64,000 bases of DNA from Aquimonas sp041395245 (GCA_041395245.1 JAWLAY010000021.1:1-64000); one strand, 5' to 3'. Positions 1-8,330 are shown, numbered from the stretch's first letter. Translations and numbers: made by a program. Notes: a model not told the origin generated them from the sequence alone.

Positions 1-213
1 GCGGCGATCACCGACGTGTAACAGTCCCGCAGGATTGGTTGCCGGCGCCAGAGAGTCCAAAGAAAGGGCCACGCCCGCACCGCCCATTGCCTTGCTTTGC
101 GTACCATATCCGTGTGAAAAATAGCCGTTTGTCGCAGACGCGGTCGAAACGGCGCCGAGCGTAACCAGCACGGCCAATGCGACTTGGTTCAACTTGAAAG
201 AATTGCGTGACAT
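1..213 (-). CDS. OmpP1/FadL-family outer membrane protein, N-terminal part only
   Basis: The 71 codons visible begin with ATG at 213 and run off the left edge without a stop. They encode a Sec-type signal peptide (KLNQVALAVLVTLGAV, then STASA) followed by the mature start NGYFSHGYGTQSKAMGGAGV, the usual N-terminus of the OmpP1/FadL beta-barrel family. That family moves hydrophobic or otherwise poorly diffusing compounds across the outer membrane. A purine-rich GGGAGGGGAAG lies just upstream of the ATG. The gene follows the DUF6691 and YeeE genes on the same strand with a gap of only 58 bp, so it is probably cotranscribed with sulfur transport genes. A role in uptake of a sulfur compound is inference from position alone. 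Confidence 0.8.
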   Translation of the reverse strand, partial: MSRNSFKLNQVALAVLVTLGAVSTASATNGYFSHGYGTQSKAMGGAGVALSLDSLAPATNPAGLLHVGDRR

Positions 214-271
214 CTTCCCCTCCCTTTAGTGCCTACCGGAACAACGGAACAACAACAAACAATCAACACCA

Positions 272-718
272 TCAACTCTTGCAAACATCGCCGCCTCGGA
301 TTGACTCGGGCAAACGACTACGCAACCACATGCCGCCCACCATGGCACATGCAAAAACAAACATACTGACGTCGCCTGACGTGATCGCTGCAATTGCTGG
401 GCCAGGACACAAACCAGCGATCCCCCAGCCGATCCCGAAGATGATCGCACCAATCCAAAGGTCACGATCCACCGAGCGACGCGACGGGAATACGTAGGTT
501 GTCCCCAAAATTGGTCTAGAGCGTCTGAATTGAAAAGCAGGCAGCGCAACGGCCAAAGCACTGCCCATTACCAGTAACATTGATGGGTTCCAGTCACCGA
601 AAAAATCAAGGAAGCCAACGACGCTTTGCGGATTGGTCATGCCGGAGACCGTGAGACCAGCTCCAAACAGTGAGCCACTAAACAGTGCGGTAAGTAACGA
701 TGCGCGCGTGCTGTTCAT
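272..718 (-). CDS. DUF6691/YeeE-like membrane protein (second half of split sulfur transporter)
   Basis: 148 residues from the ATG at 718, which overlaps the stop of the upstream YeeE gene as ATGA. The protein is strongly hydrophobic with about four membrane segments and carries the C-terminal YeeE/YedE signature GWGIAGLCPGPAIA near residues 98-111, plus GAGLTVSGMTNP near the N-terminus. It belongs to the small protein family that pairs with a short YeeE subunit; full-length YeeE/YedE (TsuA-type) proteins are thiosulfate permeases that use conserved cysteines. A longer reading frame starts at 841, but it would lie inside the preceding gene and its extra residues are not membrane-like, so 718 is preferred. 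Probably forms a two-subunit inner-membrane transporter with the 715-1137 product. Confidence 0.85.
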   Translation of the reverse strand: MNSTRASLLTALFSGSLFGAGLTVSGMTNPQSVVGFLDFFGDWNPSMLLVMGSALAVALPAFQFRRSRPILGTTYVFPSRRSVDRDLWIGAIIFGIGWGIAGLCPGPAIAAITSGDVSMFVFACAMVGGMWLRSRLPESIRGGDVCKS

Positions 719-1137
719 AAGATGTGTCGCTTGATATAGACCACAATGGCGGCGACACCAATGAATAGCGATGTGGCGACGAATGATCTGGTAGAAAGAC
801 GTGCAATGCCGCAAATACCGTGTCCCGACGTGCAGCCGCAACCAAGTCTGGTGCCGAATCCAACCAGCACACCGGCAAACGCCATCTCCAGCACGTTTCC
901 TTGCGGAACGACCACGCCGAGTTCAGGCCACATAGCGCGAATCATCATATATCCCGCCATCAAACCGACAATGAAAAGCGCTCGCCAAGGCAGTTGATAG
1001 TTCTGCCCGCTGAGGAAAACGTCGCCAAATATGCCACTGATTCCGGCGATTCGGCCGTTGAACCAAAGCAGGATCGAAACCGCAAGACCAATCATGAGGC
1101 CGCCGATGATGGCGTTAGAAAAAGCGTGATCCAACAT
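715..1137 (-). CDS. YeeE/YedE-family transporter subunit (first half)
   Basis: 140 residues from ATG 1137, preceded by GGGGA at a spacing of about 5 nt; a TTG at 1167 is possible but has no ribosome site. The motif GCGCTSGHGICGIARLS near the C-terminal third is the hallmark of the short YeeE subunit found with DUF6691. Several membrane helices are evident. In full-length homologues such cysteines take part in relay of thiosulfate across the inner membrane. The ATGA overlap with the next gene indicates translational coupling. Divergent from the CsoR-like regulator gene at 1222, with an 84-bp shared promoter region. Confidence 0.88.
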   Translation of the reverse strand: MLDHAFSNAIIGGLMIGLAVSILLWFNGRIAGISGIFGDVFLSGQNYQLPWRALFIVGLMAGYMMIRAMWPELGVVVPQGNVLEMAFAGVLVGFGTRLGCGCTSGHGICGIARLSTRSFVATSLFIGVAAIVVYIKRHIL

Positions 1138-1156
1138 GCGTTCCCCAAGAACAGGG

Positions 1157-1186
1157 TTGACGAACAATTATTCGCGGGTCTAAGGT
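1157..1186 (+). promoter_or_regulatory. Possible sigma-70 promoter of the CsoR-like regulator gene
   Basis: TTGACG at 1157-1162 and TAAGGT at 1181-1186 are separated by 18 bp and lie about 35 bp before the ATG at 1222. The -10 is a weak match. No CsoR-type palindrome was seen in this intergenic region. Confidence 0.3.
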
Positions 1187-1221
1187 GACGTCCTTCAACA
1201 AGACTGCCAACACGCCCGACA

Positions 1222-1554
1222 ATGAAAAAGCAGGCAACTACTAACCACTCTCCGTCAAACCCAACTACATCGGCAAGTTTGGCAGAGCGAAAGGAATCTC
1301 ATCAACGTGCAATTTGCCTCCGGTTGAAACGCGTTGAAGGTCAGGTTCGTGGCGTCCTTCGTATGATCGAACATGGTGAACCTTGTAATGACATTGCGCA
1401 ACAGCTTGCAGCGGCTAGGAATGCGCTGGATCGGGCATTCTTCGAAATGATGGCGTGCAGCATAGAATCGGAAATAATTGAGCCTACCGATGGCGATATC
1501 AGCAAGCAGGCCAGAGTTTCTGAGATACTGAAAGTGCTCAGCAAATATGCGTGA
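1222..1554 (+). CDS. CsoR/RcnR/FrmR-family (DUF156) transcriptional repressor
   Basis: 110 residues. After a Ser/Thr-rich N-terminal tail of about 25 residues comes the all-helical CsoR-family core with LKRVEGQVRGVLRMIE (residues 35-50), the conserved first-helix cysteine at Cys55 (EPCNDI) and AARNALDRAFFEMMACSIES (residues 64-83). The family comprises DNA-binding repressors that respond to Cu(I), Ni/Co, formaldehyde or persulfides. The second sensing position is unusual: where CsoR and FrmR have His, this protein has Ser80, with Cys79 immediately before it, and the CstR-type second Cys position is occupied by Glu84. Given its place next to sox and YeeE genes, sensing of a sulfane-sulfur species is a reasonable inference, but the inducer cannot be read from sequence. 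The likely target operator is at 11443-11458. Confidence 0.85.
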   Translation: MKKQATTNHSPSNPTTSASLAERKESHQRAICLRLKRVEGQVRGVLRMIEHGEPCNDIAQQLAAARNALDRAFFEMMACSIESEIIEPTDGDISKQARVSEILKVLSKYA

Positions 1555-1577
1555 GCACTTTTCCTTCGCCATAAGTT

Positions 1578-3287
1578 CTAGATGATTCCCTGATTGTCCT
1601 GCATCCCGACAATATTTGGTTTTTTCAGTTCTCGGGGCGTCAGGGTTTTCTGAGCTTTCAGCCAGCCGCTAACCACGTCCCAAATCGGTTCTCCGCTGGC
1701 ACCGCTGGCTACAGGGGCCCAGCCGGCAACCTTGTACGTTTTCTCTGCATCAATGGCCTTGCCTTTCAACGCCATATCCTTGATGCGATCTCCACTAGGA
1801 GCGTTCGGATCGATGGTGTAATCAAGTCCACCGACTCGCACCATGTCTCCGCCTTGCTGATAGTACGGATCGGCATTGAAGAGATTATCCGCAACGTCCT
1901 CGAGAATGGTTTTCACCATACTGCCCTTCATTTCGGTCAGGGTGGAGTAGGGGTAGGTAATTGCGGTCTGATCCATGAGGTGCTCCATGCGGATGGTATC
2001 ACCGGCAAGGAGACTGGTTCCCCAGCGGAATCCAGGAGAGAATGATATCTCAGCGTCCTTGACATCCAGGAGCGCGTCAAGAATCAACTGGTCGAAAGTA
2101 CCGTTGAAATTTCCGCGGCGGTATAGCGTTTCACCGGCAATGGCGAGCGGTTCGTTTAATTTATCCAGATAGGGCGAACGAACCCGCTCAATCAGACTCT
2201 GCATATCCGGATCGGCTGGAAGCGCGTCTGAGAAAACCGGCAGCAGGTTGTACTTCCACGCGGATACCTTGCCTTCCTTGACGTCAAAATCAAGAACCGC
2301 AAGGAATTTCCCATTGCTACCAGCATTCGTGACCAATGTTTGTCCGCTGGCATTCTTCACCAAGACGGGTTGGGGGACACCGTCGTGAGTATGCCCGCCC
2401 ATGATCGCATCGAGCCCCGTGACGCGTGACGCCAACTTGAGGTCAACATCCATGCCGTTGTGGGAGAGTAAAACTACTACCTTCGCGCCTTGGCCGCGCG
2501 CTTGGTCGATGGTTGCCTGTAGATTTTGTTCCTGAATACCGAAACTCCAGTCAGGAATCAGATACGACGGGTTTGCGACAGGGGTATAAGGGAAAGCTTG
2601 ACCAATGATTGCCACCGGGACGCCGTTCATTTCCCTCAAAGTAAAGGGCTCGAACACCGGATCACCAAAGTCGTTCGTCGTCACATTCTGCGCGACAAAG
2701 GACAGCTTGTCGCCAAAATCATCAGCGACGATTTGCTGAACCCGCTCAGCACCGTATGTGAACTCCCAGTGCCCGGTCATTACGTCGACGCCCAACAATT
2801 TGCAGGCATCAACCATGTCTTGACCTTTGGTCCACAGCGAAGTCGCAGAACCTTGCCACGTGTCTCCACCATCGAGCAAGAGTGCGCCCGGTCGTGAATC
2901 CCGAATGGACTTGACCAACGATGACAAATGGGCAAAGCCACCTACTTTGCCATACTTCTGCGCCGCAGCTTCGAAATCAATGCAAGTAAATGCATGTGCC
3001 GCCGGCGTGTCGGGTCGAATACCAAAGTGTCTCAAAAAACTTTCACCAACGAGATGTGGCACCTGGTTACGCGATCCACTTACGCCAAGATTGACCGACG
3101 GTTCCCTGAAGTAGATCGGGACAAGTTGGGCGTGACAGTCCGTAAAGTGCAGCAAATGAACATTGCCAAACCTCGGCAAGTCATAAATAGCAGAGAAATC
3201 CGCGGACTTCGAAAACACTCGGCCGGATGCTGCACCGACGACACTGGCAGCTGCCAGCACACGCATGAACTCGCGTCGTGTCATCAT
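1578..3287 (-). CDS. soxB: SoxB, thiosulfohydrolase of the Sox system
   Basis: 569 residues, normal length for SoxB. The N-terminus TRREFMRVLAAASVVGAASG is a twin-arginine export signal, so the protein acts in the periplasm. The metallophosphatase/5'-nucleotidase fold shows the metal motifs FTDCHAQL (residues 48-55), GGDTWQGS and GGHTHD. SoxB uses a dinuclear manganese centre to hydrolyse sulfate from the cysteine-S-sulfonate carried by SoxYZ. The ATG at 3287 overlaps the soxX stop (ATGA), so it is the last gene of the sox run and is translationally coupled. Alternative identity as a plain 5'-nucleotidase is ruled out by the flanking soxXAZY genes. Confidence 0.95.
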   Translation of the reverse strand: MMTRREFMRVLAAASVVGAASGRVFSKSADFSAIYDLPRFGNVHLLHFTDCHAQLVPIYFREPSVNLGVSGSRNQVPHLVGESFLRHFGIRPDTPAAHAFTCIDFEAAAQKYGKVGGFAHLSSLVKSIRDSRPGALLLDGGDTWQGSATSLWTKGQDMVDACKLLGVDVMTGHWEFTYGAERVQQIVADDFGDKLSFVAQNVTTNDFGDPVFEPFTLREMNGVPVAIIGQAFPYTPVANPSYLIPDWSFGIQEQNLQATIDQARGQGAKVVVLLSHNGMDVDLKLASRVTGLDAIMGGHTHDGVPQPVLVKNASGQTLVTNAGSNGKFLAVLDFDVKEGKVSAWKYNLLPVFSDALPADPDMQSLIERVRSPYLDKLNEPLAIAGETLYRRGNFNGTFDQLILDALLDVKDAEISFSPGFRWGTSLLAGDTIRMEHLMDQTAITYPYSTLTEMKGSMVKTILEDVADNLFNADPYYQQGGDMVRVGGLDYTIDPNAPSGDRIKDMALKGKAIDAEKTYKVAGWAPVASGASGEPIWDVVSGWLKAQKTLTPRELKKPNIVGMQDNQGII

Positions 3288-3931
3288 GGCGAAACGACCT
3301 CCTTATTGACCGGAGATTCAGCATCGAACAGAAATGCCATCACGTCTTTCAGTTGCTGCTCTGTCAATACACCGTTTGCACCGAATCGTGGCATGTGAGA
3401 ACAAACGTTGTACGCGTGGGAGTTCCAGAGGCGTGTCCAAGTATATTTCACAATGGCCTCGCTCGTTCCTCGCAACCTGCCGTAATTGACAAGTGGAAGT
3501 CCAAGTGTGCCGTATGCGATTTCATCGGGTGCCATTTGATGGCACGCGTAGCAGTTACCGCCATTGGGCTTTGATGGATCATCATTGCTCTGTAAGCCCG
3601 TGCCGGTCTCGGCGATCAACTTTCCAGCGCGCCAATCACCAAAGTAGTTGCCATCTACAGGAAACACGACCGATGAAGATGATTCGGCGGTTATCTGCGC
3701 AGCCAAATCCGCTGGAACCTCACGTCCCTCATACTCACTGCAGATGCGCTGAACTTCATCCTGAGCCAGTCGGTCAAGCATCGCTTGGCCGAGTGGTTTG
3801 AAGGAGGTCGCAACGGGATTGGTTACTGTTGGGGCCTCAGCGGATAGCGGTGCCTGACTCTTCGACGCGCATGCGGAAATCAGTAAAGAGCCAGTTAGAA
3901 GCGTGAAAAAAGACGTAGCCCTGATATTCAT
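3284..3931 (-). CDS. soxX: SoxX, c-type cytochrome subunit of SoxXA (predicted lipoprotein)
   Basis: 215 residues. A single haem-binding CYACH lies at residues 127-131 and a probable distal methionine ligand in SHMPRFG (Met180). SoxX pairs with SoxA to couple a sulfur substrate oxidatively to the SoxY cysteine. The N-terminus ends in LLISAC with Cys21, a good lipobox, so the protein is probably lipid-anchored rather than soluble; many SoxX proteins have an ordinary signal peptide. ATGA overlaps link it to soxA upstream and soxB downstream. Longer than the smallest SoxX types because of an N-terminal region of about 100 residues before the haem domain. Confidence 0.93.
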   Translation of the reverse strand: MNIRATSFFTLLTGSLLISACASKSQAPLSAEAPTVTNPVATSFKPLGQAMLDRLAQDEVQRICSEYEGREVPADLAAQITAESSSSVVFPVDGNYFGDWRAGKLIAETGTGLQSNDDPSKPNGGNCYACHQMAPDEIAYGTLGLPLVNYGRLRGTSEAIVKYTWTRLWNSHAYNVCSHMPRFGANGVLTEQQLKDVMAFLFDAESPVNKEVVSP

Positions 3932-4728
3932 CGTTTTAGTCCCGGAGAATTCATCGCCTCACCATTGGCCTGTACACCAAGGTAAGTGATTAGATCTATT
4001 GCAAATTCGGAGCCGAAGATCAAACCAGGGAGACGCTGTTGTCTAGCGCAATCGGCCATCCTCCATTCGATCGTCCGTACTGCGCCTTGCGAAATTCTAT
4101 ACGCGGGCCAGGTAGAGAAAGATTCACGCGCACCTTCTGGCGAATTCAACTTGAGGAGGCTCTGTAGCCGTATTCTCTTGCCTTCCTGTCCATGACACGT
4201 TGCGCACGAAAAGTCATGCGGGCCAGCACGAAAATTGAAGAGTTTTTTACCGGATTCGAATGATGCGATCTCTTTAGGATGGGATTGAGGAACGTTGATC
4301 GAGACTCCTTTGGACCGGGACGCGATGAATGCTGAAAGTTGTTCCAACGCAGTTTGCGGCGTTCCTTGTTCGGAGAAGGGCTGATCACGCAAGTCAATGG
4401 TGTCCAGTCCCTGAATGGTTTCCATACACCAAAGCAAGCGAGTTTCAAGGTCCATGACCTTGTCAGCGTCTGAAAAGTAGCGCGGCAACTGTGCATATGC
4501 GCCGTCGACCACACCAGGGCCGAGGCCAAGATCACAGGTCTCTAAACTGGTGTTTTTTTCGCCAGCGGGCGTACTCCACAGTGCCTCGCCATCCATTTCG
4601 ACCAAAATTGCAGGACTGTCGTCGCCGAACATGGCGCGATACTCCGCAAATATATCTTCCTCCGCGTGAAGCAATGCGGATTGACCAAAAACGAGAAGGA
4701 CCGAAAGAGCGAATCTGTTGATCATCAT
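3928..4728 (-). CDS. soxA: SoxA, c-type cytochrome subunit of SoxXA (single-haem type)
   Basis: 266 residues from ATG 4728, chosen because GGAAGG stands 6 nt upstream and a signal peptide (INRFALSVLLVFGQSALLHA) follows; a frame open to 4821 would read into the soxZ end. The only haem motif is CATCH (residues 175-179). Cys65 and Cys101 sit where the second haem of dihaem SoxA lies, but there is no CxxCH, so they probably form the disulfide of the single-haem class. Cys227 in ADCARQQ is the expected haem-ligating cysteine that is modified to a persulfide. Works in the periplasm with SoxX to load sulfur onto SoxYZ. Confidence 0.94.
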   Translation of the reverse strand: MMINRFALSVLLVFGQSALLHAEEDIFAEYRAMFGDDSPAILVEMDGEALWSTPAGEKNTSLETCDLGLGPGVVDGAYAQLPRYFSDADKVMDLETRLLWCMETIQGLDTIDLRDQPFSEQGTPQTALEQLSAFIASRSKGVSINVPQSHPKEIASFESGKKLFNFRAGPHDFSCATCHGQEGKRIRLQSLLKLNSPEGARESFSTWPAYRISQGAVRTIEWRMADCARQQRLPGLIFGSEFAIDLITYLGVQANGEAMNSPGLKR

Positions 4729-4786
4729 GGAGCACCTTCCGAAGTCAAAAGGAGTGAGGTCGCGAAAATACGCCCCACTCGATGAA

Positions 4787-5098
4787 TTACCGCAATGTGA
4801 CCTGATCGGTTCGCGTTTCACCTTTGTTGTCGTTCCACGTCACCGATACAGTATCGCCGGCAGCGCCACCCGAAAACTTGAACTGGAGGAAGGGATTTTG
4901 CGAAACGGCGGCACCCCATTCAGCGTTCAACACAACCTTGTCGTTGTGCTTGGCGACCACGTCTTTGATATGGTGAACGGGCACTAATGCGCCGCTAGAA
5001 TCCTTGCGCTGCCCTGTCTCCATCGGGTGTGACATCAGTACCTTAACCTCGGTTGATCCATTCATCATGGTCGCGCGTATGCGCATCGGGCTTGCCAT
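4787..5098 (-). CDS. soxZ: SoxZ, sulfur carrier complex subunit
   Basis: 103 residues from ATG 5098, which has AGGAG at a spacing of 7 nt; an upstream in-frame codon at 5134 would overlap the soxY stop and has no such site. The sequence MRIRATMMNGSTEVKVLMSHPMETG and the ending typical of SoxZ (VSVTWNDNKGETRTDQ) identify the immunoglobulin-like partner of SoxY. No signal peptide, as expected, since SoxZ is exported together with the Tat-targeted SoxY. Between its stop and soxA lie 58 bp without a gene. Confidence 0.95.
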   Translation of the reverse strand: MASPMRIRATMMNGSTEVKVLMSHPMETGQRKDSSGALVPVHHIKDVVAKHNDKVVLNAEWGAAVSQNPFLQFKFSGGAAGDTVSVTWNDNKGETRTDQVTLR

Positions 5099-5134
5099 GT
5101 TTTTCTCCTGGAAATTTTCGTCAAATGAGGACAA

Positions 5135-5596
5135 TCAGCCGCCGCAGCCGCCCAATGTCACCTTTGTTTCGCGAGATGCGCTGAATAGCTTTCCATCTGC
5201 CTCGATAACCGTATATAAATTGCATGTTTGGGCAACCTTCACTCGAGTTTGAATTGACGGCTCGGTGCCCTCGGCGATGTAGAAAACCGCGGTTAGAGGA
5301 TTCGGATTTTTTTCAACGAGTATCGAAATCTTGGTGGTGTTCGGTATATTGCTCACCACACTGACTGGAACGACAGCGCCGTTTTCGGCAATCTCAGGAC
5401 TTGTAAACGTGATATTGCTGCTCGGCTCTGGGGTACCTCCGAGTGCTTCGTAGGCGCCAGCCAGATCGGTCGCCGAAAATCCGGCATCGGGGCGGACATG
5501 CTGTGCAAGCAAACGGAAAGGCAATGCGACACCCGCGACCATAGCCCCGAATGCTGACGCACCAAAAGAAAGGAATTTGCGGCGATCAATTGACAT
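5135..5596 (-). CDS. soxY: SoxY, sulfur-carrying subunit
   Basis: 153 residues. The N-terminus DRRKFLSFGASAFGAM is a Tat signal. The protein ends in GGCGG, with Cys151 as the swinging-arm residue that carries the sulfur substrate between SoxXA, SoxB and SoxCD. Length and ending match the family. It lies 36 bp upstream of soxZ and 14 bp downstream of the cytochrome gene, within the same operon. Confidence 0.96.
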   Translation of the reverse strand: MSIDRRKFLSFGASAFGAMVAGVALPFRLLAQHVRPDAGFSATDLAGAYEALGGTPEPSSNITFTSPEIAENGAVVPVSVVSNIPNTTKISILVEKNPNPLTAVFYIAEGTEPSIQTRVKVAQTCNLYTVIEADGKLFSASRETKVTLGGCGG

Positions 5597-5610
5597 CTTT
5601 AGTCTCCAAG

Positions 5611-5934
5611 TTATGGTTGTGCACCAGCTACAATCCAGTCCACGACGGCCTTCAAATCTTCGTCAGAAAGGTTGGGTTGGGCTGGCATTGGGATTTGCCC
5701 CCAAACACCAACGCCGCCCTCCTTGATATGCTTTGACAGGGTTGTTGCTGCATCTGCTTGGCCCGCGTATTTCGCTGCGACCTCGTTGTAGCCTGGGCCA
5801 ACAATTTTGTTTGATACACCATGGCAGGCAAGACAGGCGTTTCTTGTGAGGACATCGGTCGGGGCTGCCGCATTGACCGACACTGAGGTCAATGCAAGAA
5901 ATGCTCCGGCCGCAAAAATCCAACTCGCTTTCAT
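5611..5934 (-). CDS. Small periplasmic cytochrome c (c551-like)
   Basis: 107 residues with a signal peptide ending near NAAA (about residue 22) and one CLACH at residues 34-38. The features KIVGPGYNEVAAKY and VWGQIPMPAQP, the latter holding the Met ligand, are those of the Pseudomonas c551 type. It probably accepts electrons from SoxXA or SoxCD and passes them to a terminal oxidase or a larger cytochrome. It is visibly similar to the C-terminal domain of the adjacent SoxD (see findings). Could be labelled SoxE-like, but the symbol is not secure. Confidence 0.85.
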   Translation of the reverse strand: MKASWIFAAGAFLALTSVSVNAAAPTDVLTRNACLACHGVSNKIVGPGYNEVAAKYAGQADAATTLSKHIKEGGVGVWGQIPMPAQPNLSDEDLKAVVDWIVAGAQP

Positions 5935-5950
5935 TCAGATCTCCCAGTTG

Positions 5951-6985
5951 CTATTGATTTGCACCAGCGGCAAGCCACTCCGCCAACAGTTTGAGTTCAG
6001 CATCTTTCAGTTGTGGTTGCGGCGGCATTGGGATGGCGCCCCAATTTCCAGAACCACCGTTCTTTATACGTTCAACGAAGTAGGGCACAGGGTCAGTCTT
6101 GTCCCTGTATTTCGATGCAATCTCCGAGAAGCCAGGACCGACTAGCTTTTCATCCATTCCGTGGCATCCCAAGCAAGCATTGGCACCTAGCAGTTCGATC
6201 GGCGCAACAGACTCTTGCACACTCTCTTCAAGTGGCTCGTCAGTTGTCCGCGTACCACGAATCGCACCATACTCGCGATTTTGCTTTACAAGCTCACCGT
6301 GCGCGGACTTGGCAAAATCCGGCAGAAATGAGGCAACTTCGGCAACATCCTTGCAATTCTTCATGCAAGCTTTGTTATGCGTATCGGGTTTCCCATCAAC
6401 TTCCCACAATCCGTGATCGGTCGTCATGCCGTTTCGGTTTGGCATCCGTTCCTGCACCGAGGCGATGTTTTCATTGCTCAGAACAAAGTCATAAGGCACT
6501 ACCTCAGCTAAGCTGAGCATATAGGCAACGATGGCATACACTTCATTGGGACTAAGCGATTTTGGCTTGTCCCATGGCATTGCCCGGTTGATGAAGTCCC
6601 ATAGTGTGGAAACTGTGGGGACCTTCATCATGGTTGTTCGTACGCCGGGCTGAGTGAGTGCAGCGACGCGTCCCGTTTCGATGTCTTCCAGCGTGGTGTT
6701 TCCGATCAATGGCGCAAAAACGTGGTTGGCGTCACCAAAGTCACCATGACAGGAGCTACATTTTTCGATCCACAGTGTCTCGCCATCGGCGACCGAGCCC
6801 TCGCCAGGTGGCAAGCCGACAAAATCTGGTCTTACGTCAATGTCCCATTTTGCGATTTCCGCCGGAGTCGCTGTTCTGCCGATGCCTTCAAACGCGATAC
6901 TTGAGAATGCAGGCAGCAACAAAGCAAGCGAAAGAAATGCGCGCGTGGCTCTGTCGGTGTGTATCACGTCAAAGAATCTGGACAT
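5951..6985 (-). CDS. soxD: SoxD, dihaem cytochrome c subunit of sulfane dehydrogenase SoxCD
   Basis: 344 residues from ATG 6985, preceded by GAGG at 6 nt spacing; ATGs at 7009 and 7000 lie deeper inside soxC and lack a good site. A signal peptide is followed by a first haem domain with CSSCH (residues 76-80) and a second one with CLGCH (271-275) ending in NWGAIPMPPQP. A linker of roughly 60 charged residues separates them. SoxD takes the six electrons released by SoxC when the sulfane sulfur on SoxY is oxidised. Overlaps the soxC stop by 17 bp, so the pair is translationally coupled. Two extra cysteines (Cys207, Cys211) in the linker region have no haem histidine. Confidence 0.93.
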   Translation of the reverse strand: MSRFFDVIHTDRATRAFLSLALLLPAFSSIAFEGIGRTATPAEIAKWDIDVRPDFVGLPPGEGSVADGETLWIEKCSSCHGDFGDANHVFAPLIGNTTLEDIETGRVAALTQPGVRTTMMKVPTVSTLWDFINRAMPWDKPKSLSPNEVYAIVAYMLSLAEVVPYDFVLSNENIASVQERMPNRNGMTTDHGLWEVDGKPDTHNKACMKNCKDVAEVASFLPDFAKSAHGELVKQNREYGAIRGTRTTDEPLEESVQESVAPIELLGANACLGCHGMDEKLVGPGFSEIASKYRDKTDPVPYFVERIKNGGSGNWGAIPMPPQPQLKDAELKLLAEWLAAGANQ

Positions 6986-8330
6986 TCGACACCTCGCCAT
7001 TTTCCGCAACTCGCCACGACTGAATCGCGTTGTTGTGATACACAGATCGACTTCCCCTAACCGCTCTCAGCTGCCCATACGTTGGCTGGACGAAGCCTGT
7101 CTCGTCGATCGCCCGGCTTTGGAGAATCGCAGGTGAACCATCCCAAACCCAGTCAATATTGAAACGAGTCAGGGCCTTGCTGAGAATGGGGGTTTCAAGG
7201 CGAGCAGTGCGCCAATTAATGCCGCCATCCATCGATACATCGACCCGTTTGATTTTTCCGCGACCGGACCAAGCCAGGCCAGTGACATTGTAGAAGCCTC
7301 TGTCCAACAAGGTCTGTCCGCCTGAAGGCGAAGTGATCACGGATTTTGCTTCGTGTATCGACGTGTATTGACGCATGGTTCCATCCGGCATGACATCCGC
7401 ATACCCCGTGGTTTCATCCTTGTGCGACCATCGCATGTCACCTACTTCTATTCGCCGCAACCATTTCACCCAGGAAACGCCCTGAATTCCTGGTGCAACA
7501 AAGCGAAGTGGATATCCATTCTCCGGTCGGATCATTTCTCCGTTCATTCCATAGGCAACCATGCAGTCGTCCAAGGCCCGCTCAAGACTGATTGTGCGCG
7601 ACTGGCCGGAACCATCGGCGCCTTCGACCAGAAGGTATTTCGCCTTCTTCATATCGATGCCGCAGTCCTCCAACAGCGTCGACAGCAATACCCCGGTGTA
7701 CTCTGAACATGACAGCATGCCGTGCGTGTACTGAACAGTAGGCACAGCAACATTGCCCCATTCCATTGCGGTATTTGCACCACATTCGATAAAGTGAATG
7801 CGGGAAACAGACGGCAGGCGCATCAGGTCATCCATCGTGTAGACCTTTGGATTCTTGACGAGTCCATTGATCATCAGCCGATGTTTTGAAGGATCGATTT
7901 CAACCCAGCCTTGGTGATGCCGTTCAAAGTGCAAACCTGAGGGGGTAATGATTCCGAACAGTCCCTGTAACGGGGTGAATGCGACGGATGCCTGGCGAAC
8001 ACTTGCCAGCCCAGGGCTTTCCCGACGCATGAGATTCATTTCATACTTTGCGGGCATGCCGTAACCACGGTGGGCGACAGGAAGTCCCAATGACGTTGAC
8101 CAAGGCGGTAGATTCAATATGTCGGGATCGCCGACAAAGCCCTCGGTCGCCGTGGCGCTGGTAGCGATGCCTCCGGTCACGGCCGCCGCTGCAGCGGTGA
8201 AACTCTGCTTTAAGAGAGAGCGGCGTTGCTCGTCTAGTCCATGTTTGTTGACGTCCCGAACGAATTCCGCCGAAAGAAATGATTCGGGAGCCTTCAGCAG
8301 ACGCCCAGGTTGGCGATATTCACTATCCAT
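6969..8330 (-). CDS. soxC: SoxC, molybdenum-cofactor sulfane dehydrogenase subunit
   Basis: 453 residues. RRSLLKQSFTAAAAAV (residues 36-51) forms a Tat signal set back from the N-terminus. The sulfite-oxidase fold is shown by HFIECGANTAMEW with Cys183 as molybdenum ligand, and by VAPGIQGVSWVKWLRRIEV and the C-terminal dimerisation region. GGAG lies 7 nt before ATG 8330. With SoxD it oxidises the outer sulfur bound to SoxYZ, which allows complete oxidation of thiosulfate to sulfate rather than sulfur globule storage. It depends on molybdenum cofactor, the genes for which follow at 11767-16620. Confidence 0.95.
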   Translation of the reverse strand: MDSEYRQPGRLLKAPESFLSAEFVRDVNKHGLDEQRRSLLKQSFTAAAAAVTGGIATSATATEGFVGDPDILNLPPWSTSLGLPVAHRGYGMPAKYEMNLMRRESPGLASVRQASVAFTPLQGLFGIITPSGLHFERHHQGWVEIDPSKHRLMINGLVKNPKVYTMDDLMRLPSVSRIHFIECGANTAMEWGNVAVPTVQYTHGMLSCSEYTGVLLSTLLEDCGIDMKKAKYLLVEGADGSGQSRTISLERALDDCMVAYGMNGEMIRPENGYPLRFVAPGIQGVSWVKWLRRIEVGDMRWSHKDETTGYADVMPDGTMRQYTSIHEAKSVITSPSGGQTLLDRGFYNVTGLAWSGRGKIKRVDVSMDGGINWRTARLETPILSKALTRFNIDWVWDGSPAILQSRAIDETGFVQPTYGQLRAVRGSRSVYHNNAIQSWRVAENGEVSNVQIL

